Shown: piece by piece, positions 53,924-64,000 of the stretch
How the letters are laid out: every line of letters starts with the position of its first letter
How positions within the stretch are numbered: position 1 is the stretch's first letter
Assembly (NCBI GenBank): GCA_951394045.1
Contig: OX595995.1
Coordinates: 1,550,001 to 1,614,000, forward strand
Source: Nitzschia sp. DOCU1
Lineage: Eukaryota > Bacillariophyta > Bacillariophyceae > Bacillariales > Bacillariaceae
Direction: 5' to 3'
DNA length: 64,000 nt
Program-made: the position numbers and the translations under genes
The notes under the pieces: model-generated
Told to the model about the DNA's origin: nothing
Seen by the model: the letters and a program-made list of their open reading frames with translations, nothing else
The model's database searches: none

Positions 53924-56900
53924 CTAAACGACGTCCTCGTCAGGCTTCTCTCGCGGTTTCAAACCCAGCATTTCTTCCCGCTCGTCTTCAAGGGCCTTGG
54001 CACGCTCCAACATTTCGGCCACAATCGCCCTGCCTTCTTTCTCCCACATGCTGCGGTTGTTCTGTGCATAGTTCAAGTTCTCGTCGCTTGTGGGACCAAA
54101 TACACCACAATCGCGAAGCTTCTTGGAAAGCGGAATAATGTAGAAGTCAAAGAAGCCAATCTCGCCTTCATACCAGGTCTCGGACGGATCCTTATCGGCC
54201 CGACCGCTGCGATATGCCCTGTAACACTCTTCGAACAGACGTTGATTCCACTTGCGGTAAATACTCCAATGCTGGCAAGTGTGTGCTACGTCAGCGGCTT
54301 GGATCAAGTGCTCAATCACAATGGTTGCCTTGCGGTTGATTCCTTTTCGAGTATTGGCTTCTTCCTCCGCAATCGACCTTTCCTCGAATGCTTTGGACCA
54401 ACGACCGTTGCGCAATGCCTTGAGCTCCTTGTCGCCCAGATCGGTAGCCATGACACAGTTAATAACCAGCTGTCGGAATCTACGAAGTTCCGCTTCGGTG
54501 CGGCACAGGAAGGATCGGAGCTCGTCAAAGGAGGGATCCATAAACAAATCCCAAGCCAAGTCAAAAGATCTTTGTTCTGCCACAGAACGCTCCTTGTATA
54601 TCTTCGCCAGTCGAACGTTCTCTTGGATGAAAGTGGGATTCGGTACACCTGGGTGGTCGACGTCGTGAATCAAAGCAGAAAAGGCAACAGCAAACTGAGT
54701 CAGCGGGTCACTCGTGATCCCGTACGAATGTTCATGGATGGCGGCATGGGTGCTTGATCGGTGCCTTTCCGAATCGAATCCAATGTCAATTTCCGAAGCT
54801 GCATTGATACGATTCATGTACTTGGTCACTGCCATGACAACGTATGAAGCGTGGGCAAAGTTATGGAATGGCTGCAATGAGAATGGTGGCAATCAAGATG
54901 GTGAGACACACGGGCCTGGGCGAAATATCACAGCAACAGATACGGCGGCAATGGCTTACATTGTCCTCATACATCGAAGCAATCTGTGTGGTATAGTCTC
55001 GGAGCTGTTCAACAATGTCATTAGGAACCTCACGATCTGCATTGTCACGCAAGCGTCTGGCGACCTCCTTGTTAAACTCTGGTAACTCAATGATCTCCTG
55101 GACTTCGTCCAACGGCATGGAACTCTTCGAATCGATACTCAGCACTTTGGATTCGCCGCTGCCTCCTTCGTTTCCCCTTCGCGAACCGAGGACATTCTTG
55201 AGCAATGTTCGGAGCACCTCGGTATTCCATTCGATCCATCGAGCCTCACTATCCAGCCCAAAGAAATCGTCATCAGCGCCTTCTTCGGACGTATTTGTGT
55301 CGGCATGTGACCTTCCATCAGCCGGGTTGCGCGATTTGTGGAATCTTACAAGCCAATACGTTTGGAGCTCGCCTTTCTCCTGCGTGACGATCCTGTGCTC
55401 GCGTTCTTCTACCCATTTATTCTTTCCTGCTTGGATCAACAACTTTGCAGTTGCGTCCGATAAATGAATTCGTTTGCTTTCTCCTGATTTGTGGATCAAA
55501 CCTGCCGTGGTCATTGTATCACCAAAAAGCTGGAAACGACCTTGTCCTCCCCTCATAAAGCCCCCAGTGACAGGGCCCGAATGAAGACCGATGCGAAGTG
55601 ACAATTCACCGGTATCAGGGCCAAACTGTATTTCGAGTTTTTTAGACATGATATCCGCCCTCTTGAGACAATCAGAAGCGAATCGCGCCATGACAAGGGC
55701 GTGGTCTGATCGCGAAACACAATCACAACATAGGCAAACGTATTAGCTTGCAATCAAGAGATTGGAAGAGCAGCATCGTTCACCGCTTACGACGTACCTG
55801 ATCGCGCCTGGGGGATGCCGGACGCCACCACTGAAACACAATAACGGCATCGACGATATTAGCTTGCTATCAAGAGAAAGGAAGAGCAGCATCGTTCACC
55901 GCTCGCAACGTACCAAAGTATTCGGCGGTCGAGTCAACTTTAAACACCTTGTGCCTCTGCCCAATCTCATCGAAGTTTTCGTAAAGCGATTCCAAGAACT
56001 TGAAGACTTGGATGGGTTCGCGCACTGAGGACCAAGCCGTGAAGCCTTCGATATCAGCAATCATCACAGTCGTCTCCAAAAAGAGATCTGGTAGAATCTC
56101 ATCTTCCATCTCTTCGCTGTTCTGCAAAATTTTAGGACCGACGTAAACGATAGTGCACAAAATCATTTCCACGCTAAGAAGGAGACTCAATGAACCAGTC
56201 CTCGCACCGGTCTGGTCGGCATTCAATGTTCCTCGGACCACTAGCCGTAAAGCAAAGAAAGCCGCGTGAATGACCATCGCGAGTGCCAAGCTTTTGGTGT
56301 CGTTTATATCGTTGGGAGTGCGACTAGCGAGGATCGCAACGACCAGAGCGGGAAAAATCAGTAGTGCTTGTGTTGAGAGCCCAATACCTGCCCACGCAGG
56401 AGATGCCGACATACAGAACTCAGCCGCCATAACGACTGTGTTGCCATTCTCGTCGATCGTCCCATCTAGGAAGTAGTAAAGCGATTCAGTTGGAGGATCC
56501 AGCACGGTCCACGCCGACAGAAGAGCTGATATAATGCATACTCCAACCCCAGTGGTTCGATAGAGATGAGTGATGCGGAGGTGTACACGATGCATTTGCT
56601 TCCCACTGTTCGCCAGCTTGCTGATAGCAAAACTTCGCCTTGCAAGAGGCACAAGTAGAACAACGAATCCGGTATTTGACAGCCATGTAGATGCAATGCA
56701 ATTGGAACCTGTCGGTGGGAGCGCGAATAGGAGGGCCCCAACCACAACAAGAAGCGAGCCCACAAGAACAACTGAAAGGAACTCGACCTGCATGTAGTAC
56801 ATCACCTTTGTTCGCCTCTTTGCGTACACCATTGCAGAAATACCCAATACCACTGCAGTTCCCAACCCAGCAAAGGAAAATGCTACTGGTACGAGGGGAT

Positions 56901-58759
56901 TATCGGCGGAGTCCGTGTATTCAACTGTCCGGGGGAAAGATTCCGGGATAAAAGATTTGACCAAATCAAGATTATCAACGACCCACTGGCATGTGGCTTG
57001 TCGTATCATGTGATTGTAATCATCTTTGCCTAGATCAAACCAATTCTGAAAAATCTCGCCATATTGCAAGCTAGAAATCTGGATGTTGACAATGGTGTCA
57101 TACGCAGGACTCCACATGGCCTCTAGAGAATCAGGATTTCTCGAAGCCTCCCAGAATCCCAAGGCAATCATCTTTTTCAACGATTGAGGAGGCATATCAC
57201 ACGCTCCTTCCTTCTTCCCCCTCCTGGCTTCAAGATCTCCTCTGCAGTTCGCCGCAGGATCTGCTCTGTTGGATATACATTCCTGAGTTGGAGGTGGAAG
57301 TACAACGCGAGTGAACTCGGCATCCGTTCCGACTGAACGACAAATGAAAGTATCAGATAAATCAACGTCGTCGATTTCACCCGGTCCGCTTTTAACTTAC
57401 CAAATTGGCCATAGAGGGCCTCAGGATTCCACCACAACATCACAACGTTACTCTTGGTCCTAGAATGCCCGGTAGGAAGAGGAACCAAGAAACCGAGCGG
57501 ACCATGAAATGAAATTTAGTGAGGTACGAGCTGCCAGAGTGTTTCTTGATAGTAGCAGCCAAAAGGAGGAAACTTACGCATTTGCAGCTTGCCAAATTTG
57601 TTGCAACTGACTGAAGGAATAGCCCCCATTTTGTGACGGCCCGTTACTCTCGAGAGCGATTTCCAAATGATATGTTTGCTGTGCCACAAAACTGGCCCAC
57701 TCGCATTGATAGTCAGCAATGTGACCAGTGCATGTGTCATTATGGGTTTCGCAGTCGTTATCCTTGGTAGCACGAAAGTGCCCAGTATACAGACCATCCA
57801 TAAACATGCTTTCTTCTTCATCTGGCCCACTTGGAGCTCTCGATGCAACCCCATCGTCAGTAGAGCAATTATTCGCGGAGACATCGTTGCAGTAATCTTT
57901 CCAATTGGTTGGGCGCAGAAAGAGCTCGGCCAATTTTTGTCGCTTATCCTCTCCCGACATTCCAACGTAGGAGGTCATGCTTGGATCCCGCTCGACGGTA
58001 AACTTTGGTACCCACCAATTTTGCTCACCGAGTGCCCCCAATTCTCTCGGGGTTTCGATCGTGGCCATGTCGCCACGATCTGCCAACCAGCTTTCCATCA
58101 CCACATGGGCACAGGCTTCATATTCTTCGGCGTTTCCCGTCTTGAGCTTACGACAGTCTATAACCTTAGCGGCTGTGGCTAGTTCGGAAAAGTCGACGTT
58201 AGAAGCCCCATAGTCCAAGGTGGCAGTCTTGTCGTAAAAGTCCGAGGTCATTTTCGCGTGCGACGTTTCAACAGAGACTGGGACATCCAGGATCTCGCTC
58301 TATAGTATTGTTAGAAGAAGAAGAGCAACAAGAACGAAGTAGAGTGAGCGACCGGTCATCTGAGAAGAATATTTAAAAAAGAAGCTTTGTTTAGGTGGGC
58401 GCATCATTCTTTTCACTTACCAAAATGATCTGCAAAATCCAAGTGGCAAAAAGCGACGTATCCCAATCCTGAGCTAGCGCACGAACTTCCATATAGGGCA
58501 ATGGGGGTTGTCGACAATACCCCTTGGCCTCTGCTTCTGGTGGATCGTCCGAGTTGCACACACGAGTCTTCTGCCAGGCATCACCCAGATGACTCTTGAG
58601 ACATCCGTGTTGAAAATAGGGATTTGTACAAAACCCATCGAGACACTCACTTCCGGCCTGAAGCTTGCCTGCACAATCGGCATCGTCCAAGCAAGGAATA
58701 GACGAAGCTTTGGTGATATGGAAGGCAAATGCCGACCATGTCAACAAGAAGAAACGCAT
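53924..58759 (-). CDS. Receptor-cyclase-phosphodiesterase (class C-like 7TM + class III cyclase + PDE), copy 2
   Basis: Tandem paralogue of 47991-52800 with the same seven-exon plan: 58759-58421, 58299-57578, 57459-57401, 57332-55914, 55830-55798 (33 nt), 55705-54960, 54871-53924; also 1421 aa, because a two-residue loss in the ectodomain and two one-residue gains (cyclase-PDE linker and C-terminus) cancel. The signal peptide is MRFFLLTWSAFAFHITKAS. The 7TM, cyclase and PDE domains align end to end. The cyclase again shows IADIEGFT, STAEYF and GDTMTTAGLI, so the degenerate residues are shared. The PDE keeps FHNFAHAS, LIHDVDHPG and ADVAHT. The ectodomain differs at many positions, allowing a different ligand. 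Splicing across 57333-57400 is essential, since the unspliced frame breaks. Confidence 0.85.
55706..55913 (-). repeat. Two homologous introns flanking a 33-nt microexon, copy 2
   Basis: The introns 55831-55913 (83 nt) and 55706-55797 (92 nt) share GCGGTGAACGATGCTGCTCTTCC-like and CTCTTGATxGCAAGCTAATA blocks. They flank the microexon 55798-55830 encoding VVASGIPQARS. The same arrangement in copy 1 shows the intron duplication is older than the gene duplication. Confidence 0.8.
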
Positions 58760-59543
58760 GATATTCCCACGGTGTTGTGGTTTGAGGCGAAGGCGGCAAA
58801 AAGTGAGAGCGCTGAGCGAAAGATACTCATGCGGTTCTTGGTTGTTGCGCAGTTGGATTCTCCAAATTGGCTGCACTATCGCCGTAAAAGTTGAGTAAAA
58901 TACAGAAGATAAAAGTGGAAGTTTCAATCTTCAACACAATCCGAAATTTCAAAGGGTCATGTCTGCCGCAACTATTTAAAGGAAGTCGGACGTGTGTTAA
59001 ATCGAAAAGGCACGATCGTCATAGGGAAAAAGATCATTTGGACCCAAATCAAATATTATTATGCCTCCATCTTGTAAACGCTCAAATGTGCTAATTTTTG
59101 TCGAATACCGGATCCGGATGCGAAACATGAAAATCACAGCTCCAGTACTATTCATCGACAGGAGCAACGGAATACCGCAAAACGAAAGGGATGAAAACTA
59201 TGCCCTAATAGGGCAGTTCCTTCGTCCAAATTCCCTAATCAACAACCCGAGGTATCAATCTATTTAATGCTCCTTGCAGCGGAATCCATAACTCTTAATC
59301 CTTTTCTTGAGCGCTTACGAGTATTTAACAACTTGTATGAGCCCGTGAGCAAAGCGGGTTATTGCTGGGCCGGTCTGTCTGGTGGCGCGGCAAAAACAAA
59401 AATACCCGGAGCTCCGGGTTGCTATCAGGAATCTTCCGCCACGGAAATATCGACCACAAGTAGTTTCGGTGCTGAACAACGAAGCCTAAAGGTCATCGAT
59501 AGGCATTTTGTATTATTCCTTCAGTAGTCAGCATCCTGTAGCC
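58760..59543. other. Divergent intergenic region
   Basis: Promoter space of receptor copy 2 (minus) and of the acidic membrane protein (plus). A short match to the region upstream of copy 1 (CAATCTTCAACA near 58926) is the only feature seen. Confidence 0.4.
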
Positions 59544-61202
59544 ATGGACGATGAAAGAGCAGAGTTTGAGCAACGCCGTGCTGCCTTTTGGAAGTCTGCT
59601 TATGGAAGCGGCAGCGGCGATCAAGGCATGTATCCACTGAAAAAGAAAAAACTGACCGAGGCGGATCGTCTGCAGCAAATGAAGGGATTATCCAAGGCCT
59701 TTGTCAATCCCGGGGGCGGGTGGGCCAAAGTGGATCCAGTCTATGTGGAAGACGATAGTAGTAGCGAAGACGATGACGACGACGATGAGGAAGAAGAACA
59801 GGTGAAACAGGATACTTCTAGGCAGGCAGAGAAAGAACAACAGAAAATTGAAAACGACGAGAACGACGACGAGGAAGATTTGGTGGCTATGATGCGAGCA
59901 CAAACCAGGAAAATGCAACAACAAAAATCTGTTCAACCGGAGAAGCCTAAGCATCAGCCCGCCGTGACCCCTACCCCGACGTCGTCTGCCCTGGCACATT
60001 CAAAAGCAACGAAGACGGCTTCAAATATTTCTCCAAAACCGGATGATAATACCCCCAGAAACGTTCCCGTCCAGAATGCAACCCCGGTCCTTTCGGATTC
60101 CGATCGGCTAAAAATACAGGCCCTGCATCGCTTATTGCAGATAGCCGACCATAAGGGCCTGGAAGCCGCCTGGGAATGGGCGAGAGATACTGTCGTTGGG
60201 AGTGGAGTACCGAATGTTTGGAAGGAACCGCCCAAGACAGCTTTGCCAGAACCACCAACACCTCCTGCTCCCAACCACACATCTGCTCGACCCATCCGAA
60301 ATCTACCTCTTCCCGTTCGCATGGCTAGTATAACTACTTCCAAGGCGGTAGATCAAGAACGACAATTCTTTCAGCATTTTCGAGAATCCGCCAAATGCAC
60401 TCCTAATGAGTTTGCCGGAACCCTGGAGGATGGTGCTAGCATGTTGTTGGTGGTCCGTCGCCCCTATGGGCTCGAATCACGGCCGGGTTTATTTGAAAGT
60501 CTGAGTGAACTACCCAACGAGCATTACACTCGCAAAGCCCACGTGTCGACACTTGCTGCCATGGAAGTGGCGGTCGTACTAAAGCCAAATCTACCCGTTC
60601 TTTTGTTATTTGACGAATCTCATGTGCGGTATCGAGCGTCGGCACAACAGAAAAACCTCTTTTCCAGAGAGTGGAAAATGTCAGGGTCGCCATCATCATC
60701 TTTAGGAGGCTTTGAATACATGGACGCCAACGGGAGGCCTACGCAATATTCCTTGGATGACATGGTCCAGCAGGCCTTATGGGTGAGACAACAGTACGCA
60801 ACGACATTAACAAGCACAGCCATGGGATTCAAGAATCGGCCACCACAAATTTTGGAACAGCCAAAAGAAGTTTTGGGACGTACTGGCGGGAATAACAAAA
60901 CATCTGTGGCTGTAGACACTTCGGATTTGATCGTCGACGATTCTGAACCAACAACCAAGAAGCGAGAATTCGTCGCCGCCGAAACACCTACCAGTCCAAG
61001 TCGAGGGCTAGCACAATCCACACGGCACTTTCAATGGTGGGTTCAATCACGAATCCCCAAAAAGAGATCCATGTTGTTGGTTGTCGTAGTGTTGCTGGTT
61101 GTGGCGGTGGCCATTTATGGGCTTTGGGTCTACGAGCTTCTACTTCCCATGGACCAGTTTCTGGACAAGGTGAAAAGAGAGCTTATGGGGGGTACCGGAT
61201 GA
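59544..61202 (+). CDS. Acidic, C-terminally membrane-anchored protein of unknown function
   Basis: Intronless, 552 aa from the ATG at 59544 (MDDERAEFEQRRAAFW); upstream in-frame codons have no ATG. Residues about 70-130 are highly acidic (SSSEDDDDDDEEEEQ), followed by a Pro/Thr-rich linker. A folded middle part (about 250-410: RMASITTSKAVDQERQFFQH...LLVVRRPYGLESRPGLF...VAVVLKPNLPVLLLFDESHV) shows no family I can name. One helix lies at about 511-535 (SMLLVVVVLLVVAVAIYGLW) with about 20 residues after it, so it is probably a tail-anchored-like protein with its bulk in the cytosol or nucleoplasm. An ER or nuclear-envelope location is an inference only. Confidence 0.65.
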   Translation: MDDERAEFEQRRAAFWKSAYGSGSGDQGMYPLKKKKLTEADRLQQMKGLSKAFVNPGGGWAKVDPVYVEDDSSSEDDDDDDEEEEQVKQDTSRQAEKEQQKIENDENDDEEDLVAMMRAQTRKMQQQKSVQPEKPKHQPAVTPTPTSSALAHSKATKTASNISPKPDDNTPRNVPVQNATPVLSDSDRLKIQALHRLLQIADHKGLEAAWEWARDTVVGSGVPNVWKEPPKTALPEPPTPPAPNHTSARPIRNLPLPVRMASITTSKAVDQERQFFQHFRESAKCTPNEFAGTLEDGASMLLVVRRPYGLESRPGLFESLSELPNEHYTRKAHVSTLAAMEVAVVLKPNLPVLLLFDESHVRYRASAQQKNLFSREWKMSGSPSSSLGGFEYMDANGRPTQYSLDDMVQQALWVRQQYATTLTSTAMGFKNRPPQILEQPKEVLGRTGGNNKTSVAVDTSDLIVDDSEPTTKKREFVAAETPTSPSRGLAQSTRHFQWWVQSRIPKKRSMLLVVVVLLVVAVAIYGLWVYELLLPMDQFLDKVKRELMGGTG

Positions 61203-63335
61203 GTAATACCATTGGGAAAACTTCGTAGAGAACTGATTCCATTGGCAGATGCAACGATTTTGTGGTCGTATGGCCAACCACGCCACCAGCACACTTGGAG
61301 GTAAAATCGTGCCCCGATGCTTACGTCGGATCATTTTGGGTACAGAGTTGGCAGTAGTAACTCGGGAAAGGAATGGTAGCGAATTAAACGCGTATCGATT
61401 ACAAAATTCAATTAATCGCCCTTGCAAGCGAGAGCAGGTACTACATCCGAACGACTCAAGAGCTTGCTTGGCGCAGTGTATTTCAAGAGTCAAGAGAAGC
61501 AGACGGGCCATCATCCGCAGAATATGGGGGGGTAAAAGTGGCAATCGACTACGATGATACAAAACAAGACCAACAATCGTACATTGAAACATTGATTACA
61601 AGCTGAAATTTAGTCGTCTTCGTATGCTAGACTAAGCCCTGCCGCCACGTCAAGGCATTCAACCATGGCAGGGGCGCGTTGTTGTTGTTGTTGTTTTTGA
61701 TATTGGAACCCCAAGGCAAAGAAGGGAACCAAACGGATTCCCCAGGGCTGGGTTTGGATCACGCCATGCCCTGTTTCGCAGCTCCCACCCAGTCCATCTG
61801 ACTAGACAAAAGCCACACCCCTAAGCAAAGCATTCCTTGCTGATGTATATGGATTGATGGTAGCCCCGGCCACTACCATGACATGTCCGAGTTCGCTTAT
61901 CCCAAGAAGAAGAAAGCAGTGACATCGTCGCCAGCAGTCACTCCTGTGAGAGGCGCCAGAAGAAGGCGACCACGTCAAGTTGTCACGGAAGCCCTGTCAT
62001 TGCATCAGCACATGCGAAAATCAGGAGGAAATGAGCCGAACCGTACATAAGAAAAGCCGACACTTCAAAATGCAGTTAACTTACCTCCGGCCTTCCCGAC
62101 TCCTCGAAACACGGCGTTCTTGCCGGCACACAAACACGCAAATGATCGCTGCAGCCGATTGCCACCAACAACCTCTTCTTTGGACAAAGTAACTCGGACA
62201 ATATCATGGTCCTGACCGAACCTACCAACTGCCCATATCCATCACAAAGAACATTTGCGTCAGAATCGTTCGGATGTCCTTCGCCTTGAGGGGAAATATG
62301 AGCTCATCTACACGCTACCCCCGAGTCCTCCAAAGGTATTTCTGCTGCTGGGGATGTTGACAACCCCGAAAAGAATGGAGTAGAACACGCTGGATCCTTT
62401 CCGCGGAGTTGATTGTCACGATGAATCACGCCAATCGTCAAGAAGCCAATGCCCATCTTGGGTCATCAATAAACAACAGTTTCATGTGAAACCAACGACA
62501 AAGGCCAGCCATATCGTAGAAAGTTCTTTGCCGGCCGATTGGTTGTTGGATCGTCCACGAAAATGCTGTTTGACGTCCTCTCCATGCTAAAAGCTGGCAC
62601 ATGATATCGTGGAAAGTCCTGTCGTTCCAAACGATAACTGCAATCCCTCTAGACTGTCGTTGTCGTTTGGCATCACGCAACGAATCGTCATGAGCGATCA
62701 ACTCCGTGACGAAAGGCTGGCACCACCACCAATGCGATCCTCATTCATCAAAGTACATCCTACACCATTAGTTCACCGAGAAACATGTGTAAAGCCCCCG
62801 GACCAAGTTGTGTTGTTCCTCCCTCGCTGAACAACGGCACCATCATCTTTCATTATGCATCGAAGGAGTGCGTTCTGTAAATTTCGTTAAGCTTTCCTTT
62901 TAACGGACGGCCCGTTTTGATGAAGCTGTGGTGAGATGTCACGCTCCAATTTTCGCGCCATTTTTGCCTCGTGCCAAAGTATGGTAATTAGGTATGAAAT
63001 ATCCGATAAAGATCCGTTCCAATATGTGGTTCCAGCGTTAATCACGTGGCTCCATAGTGTGTGGCAAGTCGTGGTATGCGACGTGTCGGATAGTCTCATA
63101 AAGTGTTCAGTAACGAAGAAAAAGATGCCTGCAAAGAATTTAAATCTTGGATACTTACGGGATGGAGGGAGATCGCCCGGGCTCCTATCGATCACACGAC
63201 GCCAGTGTTTTGACTCGAAACCCGAAACAGAATGAGGTCGACATGGCATCTTGGCACTACTCTCGCCGACGCTTTCATCGTGACGGCCTTTTTTATTGTA
63301 CGAAGACAGTATTACAGGTATACAATCGTTCGATC
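61203..63335. other. Gene-poor region
   Basis: No supported gene. A (GTT)6-like run lies at 61678-61696. A 55-codon basic ORF (61883-62050, MSEFAYPKKKKAVTSSPAVT) looks codon-like but stands alone. Peptides such as NAILIHQSTSYTISSPRNMC near 62730-62880 suggest old coding remnants with stops. A minus ORF at 62887-63249 has no recognisable domain. Confidence 0.35.
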
Positions 63336-64000
63336 ATGAGTTTTCGTCTTGTGTTTATAGTAGTGGCGGCGACCAGCATATTTGCTGGTGTTCCACAAAC
63401 GGTGCTGGCATATGAAGATGGTCCCACTCTCGCACCTACAATGGATATCATGTGCCGTGACAATCCCAATCATGACTGCGAGTGGCTTGCTAGTGATGAC
63501 AAGTGCGATTGGACATCCAATAATCTCGTGGTTGGAGACTATTATTGTCCCGTCTCTTGCGATCGCTGCCCTTCGGGCTCAACAATATCGGCCAATCAAG
63601 TCAGCGTCGACAAAACCTGTTATAATTATGGGGAATCAATTGTGGCGTCATTTGCAAACATGGATCCAAGACGTGATGATTGGATTGGAATCTATTCTGT
63701 ATCAGCTGCAGAGGATGGTACTTCGAACATGATATTAATGGCAGAAGAACCACTACTTTGGCTATATTTGTGTGGAGAGCAAGACGACATGTGCAAGGTT
63801 TCGTATGGAATGTTGACATTTGGGAGTGAGGCACCGGTAGTGACTGGAGAATCAACCTTCCCATTGGATGCTGGAGTGTATTTTGCCTTGTTGTTGCGAG
63901 ATGGATGGCCTCCCTACTCTGCGTTTGTCGCGAGCGACTCCTTTGAAATCAAAGCCGCCGGAGAATATTGTAGCCATGGACCAACCCCTCCAAGTTCTTA
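63336..64000 (+). CDS. Secreted ShKT-like/DWIGIY-domain protein, 3' truncated by window edge
   Basis: ATG at 63336; the frame is open to the last base (221 codons visible). The signal peptide is FRLVFIVVAATSIFAGVPQT (residues 3-22). A six-Cys module follows (CRDNPNHDCEW ... DKCDW ... YYCPVSCDRC, about residues 46-84), with the spacing of ShKT-type domains, which in secreted proteins act as protein-interaction modules. Next comes a beta-sandwich with CYNYGESIVASFANMDPRRD and then DWIGIYSV, the signature found in SKICH-like and purple acid phosphatase N-terminal folds. The rest lies outside the window, so any catalytic domain cannot be judged. Confidence 0.7.
   Translation, partial: MSFRLVFIVVAATSIFAGVPQTVLAYEDGPTLAPTMDIMCRDNPNHDCEWLASDDKCDWTSNNLVVGDYYCPVSCDRCPSGSTISANQVSVDKTCYNYGESIVASFANMDPRRDDWIGIYSVSAAEDGTSNMILMAEEPLLWLYLCGEQDDMCKVSYGMLTFGSEAPVVTGESTFPLDAGVYFALLLRDGWPPYSAFVASDSFEIKAAGEYCSHGPTPPSS

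Noticed and set aside
57177..57488. Apparent frameshift in the ectodomain of receptor copy 2
   Set aside because: It disappears when the 68-nt intron 57333-57400 is removed; the protein then aligns end to end with copy 1.
61140..61592. 150-codon minus-strand ORF downstream of the acidic membrane protein
   Set aside because: It overlaps the 3' end of the plus-strand gene, and its composition and lack of any domain suggest chance.
1..64000. tRNA, rRNA, CRISPR arrays or bacterial operons
   Set aside because: None seen by eye; spliceosomal introns and eukaryotic protein families fill the window. A tRNAscan-SE run would settle the tRNA question.

Overview
The window reads as nuclear DNA of a diatom, most likely a raphid pennate species such as Seminavis robusta (inference). 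The signs are short GT-AG introns (64-124 nt), intron-poor long genes, a signal peptide followed by a Phe-starting plastid transit peptide on an organellar RNA-binding protein, many leucine-rich-repeat genes, and single polypeptides joining a class C type 7TM receptor, a class III nucleotide cyclase and a cyclic-nucleotide phosphodiesterase. No prokaryotic operon structure, rRNA, tRNA or CRISPR array was seen.

Layout. 0-2 kb: an LRR receptor-like protein running in from the left edge. 2.3-9.2 kb: a tandem duplication of a two-domain glycosyltransferase-like membrane protein; the second copy is followed by an intact PAS-like gene, the first by a decayed PAS copy. A third PAS-like gene, probably frameshifted, lies at 10.3-11.4 kb. 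11.6-18 kb: an FAD-dependent oxidoreductase pseudogene head-to-head with a 1191-aa STAND-type P-loop NTPase. 18-19.6 kb: a broken ribonuclease-inhibitor-type LRR gene. 19.6-23.9 kb: gene-poor DNA with two palindromic repeat families and a decayed unidentified gene. 23.9-25 kb: a ubiquitin-like, Dsc3-type membrane protein. 25.2-35.1 kb: a second STAND NTPase, the intact oxidoreductase paralogue, and a third STAND NTPase on the opposite strand. 35.7-47.8 kb: a small secreted protein, an ABC half-transporter, a plastid-targeted OPR/RAP protein, an intact LRR gene and a Nudix hydrolase. 48-58.8 kb: two tandem seven-exon receptor-cyclase-phosphodiesterase genes, both predicted at exactly 1421 aa. 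59.5-61.2 kb: a C-terminally membrane-anchored acidic protein. 61.2-63.3 kb: little of note. 63.3 kb to the end: a secreted ShKT-like protein cut by the right edge.

The most interesting system is the receptor pair. Each protein has a signal peptide, a large extracellular domain, seven membrane helices, a cyclase domain and a C-terminal PDE. In both copies the cyclase domain has lost the canonical second metal Asp (now Glu) and the transition-state Asn and Arg, while the PDE keeps its metal ligands. This suggests a receptor-controlled phosphodiesterase with a degenerate cyclase module, not a balanced synthase/hydrolase. The cyclase metal-site region is also encoded across a 33-nt microexon flanked by two introns that are copies of each other. 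A second theme is local duplication with decay: glycosyltransferase/PAS units, STAND/oxidoreductase blocks and LRR genes all have an intact and a damaged copy.
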